Assembly: GCA_020832565.1 (NCBI GenBank)
Contig: JAFIEI010000013.1
Span: 1-64,000, forward strand
Reading direction: 5' to 3'
Length of the DNA stretch: 64,000 nucleotides
Source of the DNA: Salinarimonas sp.
GTDB lineage: Bacteria > Pseudomonadota > Alphaproteobacteria > Rhizobiales > Beijerinckiaceae
The translations under genes were made by a program, and so were the position numbers. A model generated the notes under the pieces. The model saw only the letters and a program-made list of their open reading frames with translations. It had not been told where the DNA came from and made no database searches. Positions 35,262 to 43,030 of this stretch are shown here, piece by piece (within the stretch, counting starts at the first letter, position 1; the number at the start of each line of letters is the position of its first letter).

Positions 35262-36535
35262 TATTTTCCGTCGGAGGCGCGCTTCTGGGGCTGCTTGCGC
35301 TGTCATTGCCCGTCGGCGTCGTGCTCTTTCTCCTCGGCTTCGGGGTCGATTACTTCTACTCGCCCTTTCCGCTGATCCGCGGGCTCGGAGAGCGCGTCTG
35401 GTCCTCGTCCAATAGCGGGCTCCTTATCGCCATTCCGTTTTTCGTGCTGCTCGGTGAATTCCTGGTGCGCGCCGGCATCGCCGAGCGGACCTACCGCGCC
35501 CTCGACGCCTGGTTCTCCTGGCTGCCCGGCGGCCTGATTCACGCCAATATCGGCACCGCGACGATGTTCTCGGCCACGTCCGGATCCTCGGTCGCGACAG
35601 CGGCGACGGTCGCGACGGTGGCGATGCCGCAGGCTGAGCGGCTCGGCTACGACCAGCGCCTCTTCGCCGGAGCGATCGCTGCCGGCGGGACGCTCGGGAT
35701 CATGATCCCGCCATCGATCAATCTGATCATCTACGGCTTCCTTACCGAGACCTCGATCCCGCGCCTGTTTCTCGCAGGCCTGATCCCCGGGCTGCTGCTC
35801 GCCTTGGGCTTCATGGTGATCACTGCGATCCTGTGCAAGCTCTATCCATCGCTGGGAGGGCCGACGCGCAGCGCGAGCTGGGGGGAGCGGTTCTCGGGCC
35901 TCAAGCATCTCGTGCCGCTGCTGTTGCTGTTCGGCGTGGTGATCGGTTCGATCTATGCCGGCTGGGCGACGCCGACGGAATCGGCCGCGATCGGCGTCGG
36001 CATGGCTGCCCTGATCGCGGCAGCCAATCGCGGGCTGACCCTCCAGGTCGTGATCGATTCCCTGATCGGCACCGTGCGCACCACCGCCATGGTGATGTTC
36101 GTCATCGTCGGCGCCTATTTTCTGAACTACACCCTCGCCGCAGCCGGGCTCGGTCGCGAACTGACGGCCATGCTCGACAATCTCGGGCTCGGCCCCTACC
36201 AGACGCTGTTCGTGATCATCGCGCTCTATATCGTCCTCGGCTTCTTCATCGAGACCATGGCGCTGATGATTGCCACGATCCCGATCGTCGTCCCCGTCGT
36301 GGTCGGTCTCGGCTTCGATCCGATCTGGTTCGGTATCCTCGTGATCGTGCTGGTCGAGATGGCGCTGATCACGCCGCCTGTCGGGCTGAACCTTTATGTG
36401 GTCCAGGCTGCCCGGGCGAAGGGACGCTTCTCGGATGTGATGGTCGGTGCCTTCCCTTACGTGATCGGCATGTTCATCATGATCATCGCGCTGATCCTGT
36501 TCCCGCAGATCGCGCTGTTCCTGCCGGGGCTCTAG
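35258..36535 (+). CDS. dctM: TRAP transporter large permease (DctM)
   Basis: A 425-residue transporter subunit with about twelve hydrophobic segments. DctM motifs include AIPFFVLLGEFLVRAGIAERTYRALD, ATSGSSVATAATVATVAMPQ, GTLGIMIPPSINLIIYGFLTETSI, and TPPVGLNLYVVQAARAKG. It forms the ion-coupled channel with DctQ. Translation is coupled to dctQ by a 4-bp overlap, and a DUF2848 gene follows after 79 bp. Confidence 0.95.
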   Translation: MIFSVGGALLGLLALSLPVGVVLFLLGFGVDYFYSPFPLIRGLGERVWSSSNSGLLIAIPFFVLLGEFLVRAGIAERTYRALDAWFSWLPGGLIHANIGTATMFSATSGSSVATAATVATVAMPQAERLGYDQRLFAGAIAAGGTLGIMIPPSINLIIYGFLTETSIPRLFLAGLIPGLLLALGFMVITAILCKLYPSLGGPTRSASWGERFSGLKHLVPLLLLFGVVIGSIYAGWATPTESAAIGVGMAALIAAANRGLTLQVVIDSLIGTVRTTAMVMFVIVGAYFLNYTLAAAGLGRELTAMLDNLGLGPYQTLFVIIALYIVLGFFIETMALMIATIPIVVPVVVGLGFDPIWFGILVIVLVEMALITPPVGLNLYVVQAARAKGRFSDVMVGAFPYVIGMFIMIIALILFPQIALFLPGL

Positions 36536-36614
36536 TCCGGCACGACAAATCCACGCGGGGCGTGCAACGATCACGCCTCGTATTCAACCAATAAGAAAAC
36601 GTTCGGAGGCTCCC

Positions 36615-37307
36615 GTGAGCACGACCCTGCAATTCGAGACCGGCGATGCCGGTACGAAGGCGATCACCATCGACAGTCTCGTCGTCGCCGGCTGGACCGC
36701 CCGTGACAGGGCGGCGGTTGATCACCATATCGAGGAACTCGCGGCGCTCGGCGTGCCTGCGCCCTCGCAGGTGCCTCTATTCTATCGCCTTTCGGCATCG
36801 CTGCTGACGCAGGAGAGCGACGTCGAATTCCTCGGCGCGGAGGCTTCCGGCGAAGTCGAGCCGCTTCTCGTTCAGGACGGCGAGACGCTCTGGCTCGGGC
36901 TCGGCTCGGATCACACCGATCGCAAGCTCGAAACCGTTTCCGTGGCTTTCTCGAAACAGGCCTGCGCCAAGCCCGTCGCGCGTCAATTGTGGCGTTTCGA
37001 CGAGCTGCGTGAGCGCCTCGACGATCTCGCGCTCACCTCCTGGATTCGCGATAGGGATGATGCCGAGTGGCAGCTTTACCAGCAGGGCACGCTCGCGGCG
37101 ATCCGTCCGCTCGCAGAGCTGATGGCAGCCTCTCCCTTCGCGCGTGGCGAAGCTCTGGCTCCCGGTACGGCGATGATGTGCGGCACCTTTGGTGCAAAGG
37201 GCGGCGTGCGCCCGGCGGGTCAGTTTCGCATGGAATTGCGCGATCCCGTGCAGGGGCGCAGTATCGAGCATGTCTATCGTGCAAAGGCGTTGCCCGTCAT
37301 CGCCTGA
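36615..37307 (+). CDS. DUF2848 domain protein
   Basis: A 230-residue cytoplasmic protein of the DUF2848 family. Typical features are SLVVAGWTARDRAAVDHHIEELAALGV, VPLFYRLSASLLTQ, LWLGLGSDHTDRKLE and TAMMCGTFGAKGGVRPA. Its biochemical role is not known to me; homologues often neighbour TRAP or tripartite transport genes and hydratase- or hydrolase-like proteins. Here it closes the DUF1445 - TRAP operon, so it may act on the same compound, perhaps as a hydrolase or hydratase. This is inference from context only. Confidence 0.85.
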   Translation: MSTTLQFETGDAGTKAITIDSLVVAGWTARDRAAVDHHIEELAALGVPAPSQVPLFYRLSASLLTQESDVEFLGAEASGEVEPLLVQDGETLWLGLGSDHTDRKLETVSVAFSKQACAKPVARQLWRFDELRERLDDLALTSWIRDRDDAEWQLYQQGTLAAIRPLAELMAASPFARGEALAPGTAMMCGTFGAKGGVRPAGQFRMELRDPVQGRSIEHVYRAKALPVIA

Positions 37308-37429
37308 TCGAACGCCACCGAATGCTCCTTGGGGAGTGTCGGCCTTGCGGATCGGGCTTCTGGGCCTGCGGAAGACGCGCGATTGCGCGGCTTCCTGGTC
37401 AGATGGTCGCGATCACGACCGGTTTCGCC

Positions 37430-37894
37430 TCAGCTGACGATGCGCCAGGAGCCGTCGGGCTCGCGGCAGGCGGTGCCGAAGCCTTCCTGCGGGCGGCCGC
37501 CGATATAGATCGTATGGGTGTATTCGCGGCAGAGCTGGCGTCCCTCGCGGAAGCTCGGGCCCGGGATCACTTCACCACGAACTTCGCGCCGGTCACCGCG
37601 CCAGGTCGTCGGGCGACCGGTATCGAGCGCCTGGAATTCGGCGCGTACGGCAAGGCGTTGCTCCTGCGCGTCAAGATCAGCGCCGATCGCACCACCGATG
37701 ATGCCGCCGAGCAGCGCGCCGGCGAGGATCGAGGCTCCGTCACCACGCCCGATCAGATGACCGGCAGTGCCGCCGAGCAGTGCGCCCGAGACGATACCGA
37801 CTTCCTGCCGCGGGCCCATGCCCTGCGGCGAACATGCGCCGAGTGCCACAATACCGATAAGCGCTGCGCCAGCCGCAGCTTTCCCGAAAAACAT
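37430..37894 (-). CDS. Glycine-zipper lipoprotein (17-kDa surface antigen family)
   Basis: A 154-residue lipoprotein with lipobox IVALGAC (Cys21), followed by a glycine-zipper segment (about residues 35-72: VSGALLGGTAGHLIG, ILAGALLGGIIGGAIGADL), then a soluble C-terminal domain with two cysteines (QLCREYTHTIYIGGR, GTACREPDGSWRIV). It resembles the Rickettsia 17-kDa/RT0821 surface antigens and probably sits in the outer membrane. It is encoded 77 bp downstream of a sensor histidine kinase gene on the same strand, so one transcript is possible. Confidence 0.88.
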   Translation of the reverse strand: MFFGKAAAGAALIGIVALGACSPQGMGPRQEVGIVSGALLGGTAGHLIGRGDGASILAGALLGGIIGGAIGADLDAQEQRLAVRAEFQALDTGRPTTWRGDRREVRGEVIPGPSFREGRQLCREYTHTIYIGGRPQEGFGTACREPDGSWRIVS

Positions 37895-37971
37895 GCTTTC
37901 AACTCCTTGAAATACTGTCCCGAGCTATCAAGCCGATCGCGCCTGAATGGCGGCTGAACGAATCGTACCTC

Positions 37972-39348
37972 TCAGGTGCGATTGCCGGGCAGTTCCAAGG
38001 TAATCTCAAGCCCCCCATTCGCGGCGTTTTCAAGGCGCAGGCGCCCGCGATAGAGCGCCACGAGGTCGCTGACGATGGACAGGCCGAGCCCCGAACCGGG
38101 TTTCGACTCGTCGAGGCGCTGGCCACGCTTGAGCATCTGCGCGCGCGCCGCCGGATCGGGGACACCCGGTCCGTCATCGGCAATGATGAGAACGAGGCGC
38201 GGTGCCTCGTCGTCGTCGCCAGCACGTGCATGTAGAATAACCCGGCTGCGTGCCCATTTGCAGGCATTGTCGAGCAGATTGCCGAGCATTTCCTCGAGAT
38301 CCTGCTTCTCGCCGCGAAACTGGGCGCCCTCCAGCCCGTCGAAATCGAATTCGATGTCCTTGTCGCGATAAATCCGCGCAAACGTCCGTGCCAGCCCCTC
38401 CGCAACCGGGGCGACGGGGGTGATCGAGCCGAGCGTTCCCGCGAGCGCGGCGGCGCGGGCGCGGTCGAGGTGGTAGGTCACCTGGTCGCGCATCGTGCGC
38501 GCCTGTTCCTCGACCGTGCGCGCGAGAGCATCGTCACGATTCTGCGCCTCGTTGAGGAGCACGGTCAGCGGCGTCTTCAGGGCATGTGCGAGATTGCCGA
38601 GCTGCGTGCGCGCACGCTCCAGAATATCGCGGTTGCTCTCGATCAGCAGATTGATCTCGCCGGCCAGCGGCGCGATATCGCGCGGATAATCGCCGGCGAT
38701 CCGCTCCGCCTCGCCACGTCGCACCCCGATCAGCGCCGCGCGCAGGCGCTGCAGCGGCGACAGCCCGAAGCGGATCTGCAGCAGGGTCGAAAGGGCGAGC
38801 GCGAGGCCCAGCGCGGCGAAGGTGAGGGTGATCGCGAGGGTAAAACCGCGCACATCCGAATCGATCTCGTCGGATGGTCCGGCAACGCTGATGATGTAGT
38901 GGGTATCGTTGTCGGTTCGGATATCCCGCTCGATCACGCGCAGTTCACGGTCATCAGGGCCGCCCGTATAACCGCGCCGAATGCCGCTTTCGGGATCGCT
39001 CTCGGCAGGCGCCTCGAGTGCCGGCAGCGTCGCGCCAACGAGGGAGAGGGAGGTGCGCATGTCGCGCAGGGCCTCGCCGGGCCGCGCGATCTGCCAGTAC
39101 CAGCCGGAGAGCGGAAGATCGAAGAACGGGTCTCCTGCCGCCTGCGCCCCGCGCGACTCGTCGCCCGCGGCGATATCCGCCGAGAGCGCAGTGACGTAGA
39201 CGAGCAGGCGCCGGTCGAAAGCCTGTTCGGTGGTCTCACGATACAGCGCGACCAGGATGATTCCGGCCACCAGCAGGATCGTGAAACTCCAGAACAAGGC
39301 CGAGACCGCGAGCCGAATCGCGATGGGTCTGTTGGCAAAGAGCTTCAT
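37972..39348 (-). CDS. Sensor histidine kinase, PhoQ-like
   Basis: A 458-residue inner-membrane kinase. TM1 spans about residues 11-35, a periplasmic sensor about 36-165, and TM2 about 168-190, followed by a HAMP-like linker. The phosphoacceptor box LAHALKTPL places the His at residue 255. The ATPase domain has NLLDNACKWA (N box), DDGPGVPD (G1) and GLGLSIV (G2). The layout is that of PhoQ-type kinases, which phosphorylate an OmpR-family regulator. No response-regulator gene is beside it, unlike the usual arrangement. The start at 39348 (MKLFANRP) is preferred over 39399. Confidence 0.92.
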   Translation of the reverse strand: MKLFANRPIAIRLAVSALFWSFTILLVAGIILVALYRETTEQAFDRRLLVYVTALSADIAAGDESRGAQAAGDPFFDLPLSGWYWQIARPGEALRDMRTSLSLVGATLPALEAPAESDPESGIRRGYTGGPDDRELRVIERDIRTDNDTHYIISVAGPSDEIDSDVRGFTLAITLTFAALGLALALSTLLQIRFGLSPLQRLRAALIGVRRGEAERIAGDYPRDIAPLAGEINLLIESNRDILERARTQLGNLAHALKTPLTVLLNEAQNRDDALARTVEEQARTMRDQVTYHLDRARAAALAGTLGSITPVAPVAEGLARTFARIYRDKDIEFDFDGLEGAQFRGEKQDLEEMLGNLLDNACKWARSRVILHARAGDDDEAPRLVLIIADDGPGVPDPAARAQMLKRGQRLDESKPGSGLGLSIVSDLVALYRGRLRLENAANGGLEITLELPGNRT

Positions 39349-39452
39349 TGCCGCATGTGAGCGTAAACCGCGTGTCCGGGCAAGGGAGGGGCGGGGCAAT
39401 GCCTGGCCCGCAAGAGTGGACTTGGGTTTACCATCACCACTTTGCCGCGAGG

Positions 39453-40019
39453 CTACCCGTCGTCATCGCGGTTCGCCGGGGATCCGGCGCTATCGCTGAT
39501 CTGCTCGCCCCTTCGCCCACGAATGATTGCAATGACAATGGCCGAGATGGCGCCGACGCCCATGATGACGAATCCAAAGTCGCGGTGGCCCAACTCCATC
39601 ACGAGAAGGGCGAACGAGAGAACGAAAACAATCGTACCCAACCCGTAGCGGCGGCCTTCTTTTTCGCCTTCACGCTCGAATTGGTTCACTTCGCGGACAG
39701 TTTTCACCAACTCGTCGCGCCGGTCTGCATCGCGATTCTCCAGTGTGCGCTGATGTGCGATGCCCTCAATATGTTGCTCAATGAGGATTTTTGCCGAGCC
39801 TGGATAAAACTTCTCATATTCTTGCAGGAGGGCAGGGTCAGGTGCGTAGTCTGTTCTCTCGACCTTCATGGCGATACGGCTTGCCACTTGGCGCCGCTGG
39901 TCTTCCGATATGTGAGGGCCGATTACGCCTTTGAATTCCTCGGCAATCGTCTCAGATGTTGTTCGCGTTGCCGGCAGCTGACCGTTGCCTTCGGTTTCGT
40001 CCTGATGAGGGTCTGTCAT
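39453..40019 (-). CDS. DUF2335 domain membrane protein
   Basis: A 188-residue protein with the DUF2335 core (YAPDPALLQEYEKFYPGSAKILIEQHIEGIAHQRTLENRDADRR) followed by two transmembrane helices at about residues 122-140 and 146-163 and a charged C-terminus. The role is unknown; members are small predicted membrane proteins often found on mobile or accessory DNA. The Met at 40019 (MTDPHQDE) is the likely start. It lies downstream of a small basic reading frame on the same strand. Confidence 0.8.
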   Translation of the reverse strand: MTDPHQDETEGNGQLPATRTTSETIAEEFKGVIGPHISEDQRRQVASRIAMKVERTDYAPDPALLQEYEKFYPGSAKILIEQHIEGIAHQRTLENRDADRRDELVKTVREVNQFEREGEKEGRRYGLGTIVFVLSFALLVMELGHRDFGFVIMGVGAISAIVIAIIRGRRGEQISDSAGSPANRDDDG

Positions 40020-40121
40020 TGAAAATTGCACGCCTTCTGAAAAGCGCGCAAAGATTGCCATCAGAGGCGATTTAAGTCCATAGCTCAAGAAATCTGAGTG
40101 AGCCAAATATTTTTGCGACAA

Positions 40122-40415
40122 TCAGAGGGCGGATCGATGGCCTGTCGACTCACGGCTGCCGGCGTCGCCGGAGGCGACATCGCGCACGTTCTCTGTGTCG
40201 CAGGCGCGGATTTCGCGGAGGATGATATCTCTGACGCGGCGCTTGCGTGTAAGATCAGTGTGAAGCACGGTCACCGGTGCGGCCAGGACATCCAGAAAGC
40301 CCCTTGCGAAGCCGCGCCGCCACGCCCGTGACCGAACGCTGTTGCGATCAATCACCTGATCCGAACGCGGACGGGAGCGCAAAATCAGGGCCTGTATTTC
40401 CGATTGAAACGACAC
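40122..40415 (-). CDS. Small basic protein of unknown function
   Basis: A 97-residue Arg-rich predicted protein starting at a GTG with GGAG about 8 nt upstream, a good ribosome-binding site. The central section (RRGFARGFLDVLAAPVTVLHTDLTRKRRVRDIILREI) could form an amphipathic helix followed by a basic stretch. I do not recognise a family. Its frame runs to within about 100 bp of the start of the DUF2335 gene, so the two may be co-transcribed. Support is modest. Confidence 0.5.
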   Translation of the reverse strand: MSFQSEIQALILRSRPRSDQVIDRNSVRSRAWRRGFARGFLDVLAAPVTVLHTDLTRKRRVRDIILREIRACDTENVRDVASGDAGSRESTGHRSAL

Positions 40416-40510
40416 GATCTCAACTCCGGATTGGTCGCATATGGTAACAGTTGTCTATGCTCGCTGCAACTCACCCATGACCGGCGACCAAATCCGAAAC
40501 AGGCTCAGCC

Positions 40511-40816
40511 TCAGCCCACGCTCACCTGTCCCTCGAAGGTGAACTCATCGCCATCCTCATGCGTCCAGACAAAGCTGAAATCGCTGGTCTCTTCGATGCG
40601 CACGAAGAAGACGTGATACGGGTTGGCGGAGCTTCCATTGTCGAAATCATAGGTGAAGACCGGCTCGCCGTTCATGCGTGCCTCGAACCGTTCCAGCATG
40701 TCGCGTGGCTCGGGTGATGACAGGCCCGTGACCATCGGGTGATCGATCAACGTGCGGATCTCGATCACCTCGCCGGCAGAGGCGGAACGGGGCAGGCGGA
40801 CGCGGGGGCGTGACAT
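40511..40816 (-). CDS. soxZ: Thiosulfate oxidation carrier subunit SoxZ
   Basis: SoxZ pairs with SoxY in the periplasmic carrier that holds sulfur intermediates covalently during thiosulfate oxidation. The 101-residue protein has the family pattern: VRLPRSASAGEVIEIRTLIDHPMVTG, the middle RFEARMNGEPVFTYDF and the C-terminal FVRIEETSDFSFVWTHEDG. It has no export signal of its own and would be co-exported with the Tat-targeted SoxY. It is encoded 21 bp after soxY and ends the operon. Confidence 0.95.
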   Translation of the reverse strand: MSRPRVRLPRSASAGEVIEIRTLIDHPMVTGLSSPEPRDMLERFEARMNGEPVFTYDFDNGSSANPYHVFFVRIEETSDFSFVWTHEDGDEFTFEGQVSVG

Positions 40817-40837
40817 GGCTCTTCCTCCTCAGACGGA

Positions 40838-41290
40838 TCAGGTGACGCAACCGCCGACGGACACTTCGACATAGGCGCTCTGGCGCAGAAGCGTGCCATC
40901 CGACAGTTCAGCCAGCACGATGACCTCCTGGTCTTCCGCCAGACGTATGCGCGTCGACACCTCCGCGCGGCCATTGGCCGGCGACAGATGGAACGTCCCG
41001 ATACCGGGGGCGGGATTGCGCGTGGCGAAAACGCGGATGGCGCGCACGTGGTCATCCGCGGTCATCGGGCTGTCGATCACCACACCGAGCGGCACCGAAG
41101 CGCCGTTCTCGGCGACTTCGGGCAGGTCGAGCTCGATTCCGCCCTCGGTCACCTCACGTCCATCGATCGCCGCACGGATCGCATCCGCGACTTCGTCACT
41201 CAGATCAGCCCAGGCGAATGGCTTGGGCGTGACCGTCAGGGCGACGAAGGCTGCGGACGCGGTCAGGAATGCGCGGCGATGGATCGTCAT
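40838..41290 (-). CDS. soxY: Thiosulfate oxidation carrier protein SoxY with altered C-terminal tail
   Basis: A 150-residue periplasmic carrier. The N-terminus is a Tat-type signal (HRRAFLTASAAFVAL). The body follows SoxY (LPEVAENGASVPLGVVIDSPM, VRAIRVFATRNPAPGIGTFHLSP). In known SoxY the last residues are GGCGG and the Cys carries the sulfur chain. This protein ends VSVGGCVT: the Cys (148) is kept but the last two Gly are replaced by Val-Thr. The codons around the stop (GGT TGC GTC ACC TGA) show this is real in the sequence. It lies between fccB and soxZ, 13 and 21 bp away. Confidence 0.93.
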   Translation of the reverse strand: MTIHRRAFLTASAAFVALTVTPKPFAWADLSDEVADAIRAAIDGREVTEGGIELDLPEVAENGASVPLGVVIDSPMTADDHVRAIRVFATRNPAPGIGTFHLSPANGRAEVSTRIRLAEDQEVIVLAELSDGTLLRQSAYVEVSVGGCVT

Positions 41291-41303
41291 GTCGAAGCTC
41301 TCC

Positions 41304-42611
41304 TTACGAGAACATGTCGGTGGTGATGCTGTCGTACCAGGCATCGGCATATTCAGCTTCGCGGCGGCGGTTATGCGCCTGCTCCGAGAGCGGACCGCTC
41401 GGCGAAACGCCACCGGAATCCGGCGTTGCGGCGATCTCGCCATCATCGTCGAGGCGGAAAATCGCTGCAACCGAAATCCCGTATTCCTCACCCACATGGC
41501 TATAGCAGGTGTTGAAGTAAACCGGGTTCTGGGGCGGCGATTCGCCGCGCAGGTCGGCGATTGCCGAGGCGACGGCCTGCTTCGCGGTGGAGTTCGCGAC
41601 ATAGCCGGATTTCGGCATAGGCGCACCGATATTGGCGTCGCCGATCACATGGATATCCGGCGCCGTCCCGGCGGCGAAGGTCAGCGGATCGACCGGCACC
41701 CAGCCGCTCTCGTCGGCAAGGCCCGTATCGCGGGCGATGGCGGCGGCGTATTGCGGCGGGATGACGTTGCCGACATCCACCTTGTGGCGCTCGCCGAACT
41801 CGCTGATGAAGACCTTCTCCTGCGGGTCGACGGCCACGATCGTGCCGTCCTCGCTCGCAGGGATCCACTCGATCAGATCACCATAGAGCTCCTCCCAGCC
41901 TTCCTGGAACAGGCCCTGCTTGGAGAAACCATCCTTGGCGTCGAAGGCGAGGATCTTGGCGCGCGGATTATGCTGCTTGAGGTGATGCGCGATCATCGAA
42001 ATCCGCTCGTACGGGCCGGGCGGGCAGCGGAACGGGTTGGGCGGGATCGCGAGGCCCACGACGCCGCCTTCCGGGAGTTCCTCGAGCTGGCGGCGCAGGA
42101 TGCTGATCTGGCTGCCGTCGCCGCCCATCCAGGCATGCGGGAAGATCTCCGAGGCCGCCTCGTCATAGCCCTCGATCGCATCCCAGCGCAGGCCGATACC
42201 CGGCGAGACGATGAGCTTGTCATAGGCGACCTGCGTGTCGTCGGCCAGCGTGACCTGCTTTGCGACCGGATCGATATCCTTGGCCCAGTTCTGCACGATG
42301 TCGACACCGCGTGCACGCAGCCCGTCATAGCTGTGGGTGATCTGCGGCAGCTCGCGGCGACCGCCGAGGATCAGATTGCCATAGGGGCAGGTGACGAAGC
42401 TGTCGTAGGGTTCGATCAGCGTGACGTTCACATCGGGGTAGTTGATGCGCGCGAAACGCGCCGCGCTCGCACCACCGAAACCGCCGCCGATCACGACGAG
42501 ACGCGGGCCGGTATCGGCGCGCAGGATCGCGGGAGCGGCCAGGGTGAAGGCGCTGCCTGCGAGGAGGGCGCCGAAATGGCGACGCGTGATTTTGGGTGAA
42601 AAGCCGTTCAT
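41304..42611 (-). CDS. fccB: Flavocytochrome c sulfide dehydrogenase flavoprotein subunit
   Basis: A 435-residue FAD protein that oxidises sulfide (or acts as SoxF) and passes electrons to its cytochrome partner. A Tat signal (ITRRHFGALLAGSAF) precedes the dinucleotide fold LVVIGGGFGGASAA. The redox-active cysteine pair is visible: TCPYGNLILGG and YFNTCYSHVG. The C-terminal FCSD-type flavin-binding domain is complete. It is 10 bp downstream of the cytochrome subunit gene and upstream of soxYZ. Confidence 0.95.
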   Translation of the reverse strand: MNGFSPKITRRHFGALLAGSAFTLAAPAILRADTGPRLVVIGGGFGGASAARFARINYPDVNVTLIEPYDSFVTCPYGNLILGGRRELPQITHSYDGLRARGVDIVQNWAKDIDPVAKQVTLADDTQVAYDKLIVSPGIGLRWDAIEGYDEAASEIFPHAWMGGDGSQISILRRQLEELPEGGVVGLAIPPNPFRCPPGPYERISMIAHHLKQHNPRAKILAFDAKDGFSKQGLFQEGWEELYGDLIEWIPASEDGTIVAVDPQEKVFISEFGERHKVDVGNVIPPQYAAAIARDTGLADESGWVPVDPLTFAAGTAPDIHVIGDANIGAPMPKSGYVANSTAKQAVASAIADLRGESPPQNPVYFNTCYSHVGEEYGISVAAIFRLDDDGEIAATPDSGGVSPSGPLSEQAHNRRREAEYADAWYDSITTDMFS

Positions 42612-42621
42612 GACAAAATCC

Positions 42622-42939
42622 TCAGCGCAGCTGCGAGAAATAATCGGCGAGCTCGGCGACTTCCTCGTCGGTATAGCCGGGCGCGATGCGGTTCATGATG
42701 GTTGCGGGACGCTCGTCATCGCGGAAAGCCTCCCAGGTGGCGATGAAGGCATCGCGACCGTAACCCGCAATGCGCGGGGCCGCGCCCATTCCGGCGCCCG
42801 ACTGGCCATGGCAGCCGGCGCATCCCTGGGCGATCATCGGTGTACGGATTTCCTCGGCCTGAGCCGCGCCGACCGGTGCGAACGCGCCGAGCAACAGCGC
42901 CAGCGCGCCGCCCCGCAGGGCCTGTGACAAGAGTGACAT
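42622..42939 (-). CDS. fccA: Cytochrome c subunit of sulfide dehydrogenase (FccA/SoxE type)
   Basis: A 105-residue periplasmic monohaem cytochrome with a Sec signal (residues 1-28, LLLGAFAPVGAAQAE) and one CAGCH motif, so smaller than the dihaem FccA of Allochromatium. A Met ligand is likely in TIMNRIAPG. Position directly before the flavoprotein gene makes it the electron acceptor of that enzyme. The start at 42939 (MSLLSQ) is favoured over 42969. Confidence 0.9.
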   Translation of the reverse strand: MSLLSQALRGGALALLLGAFAPVGAAQAEEIRTPMIAQGCAGCHGQSGAGMGAAPRIAGYGRDAFIATWEAFRDDERPATIMNRIAPGYTDEEVAELADYFSQLR

Positions 42940-43030
42940 CGACTCCCCCAATCCTATGGAACCAATCAAATTACGGCGAAAGAGTAACCCAGCCGCAAAA
43001 ATACATCAACAGTCGCTTTTATTTTTATTT

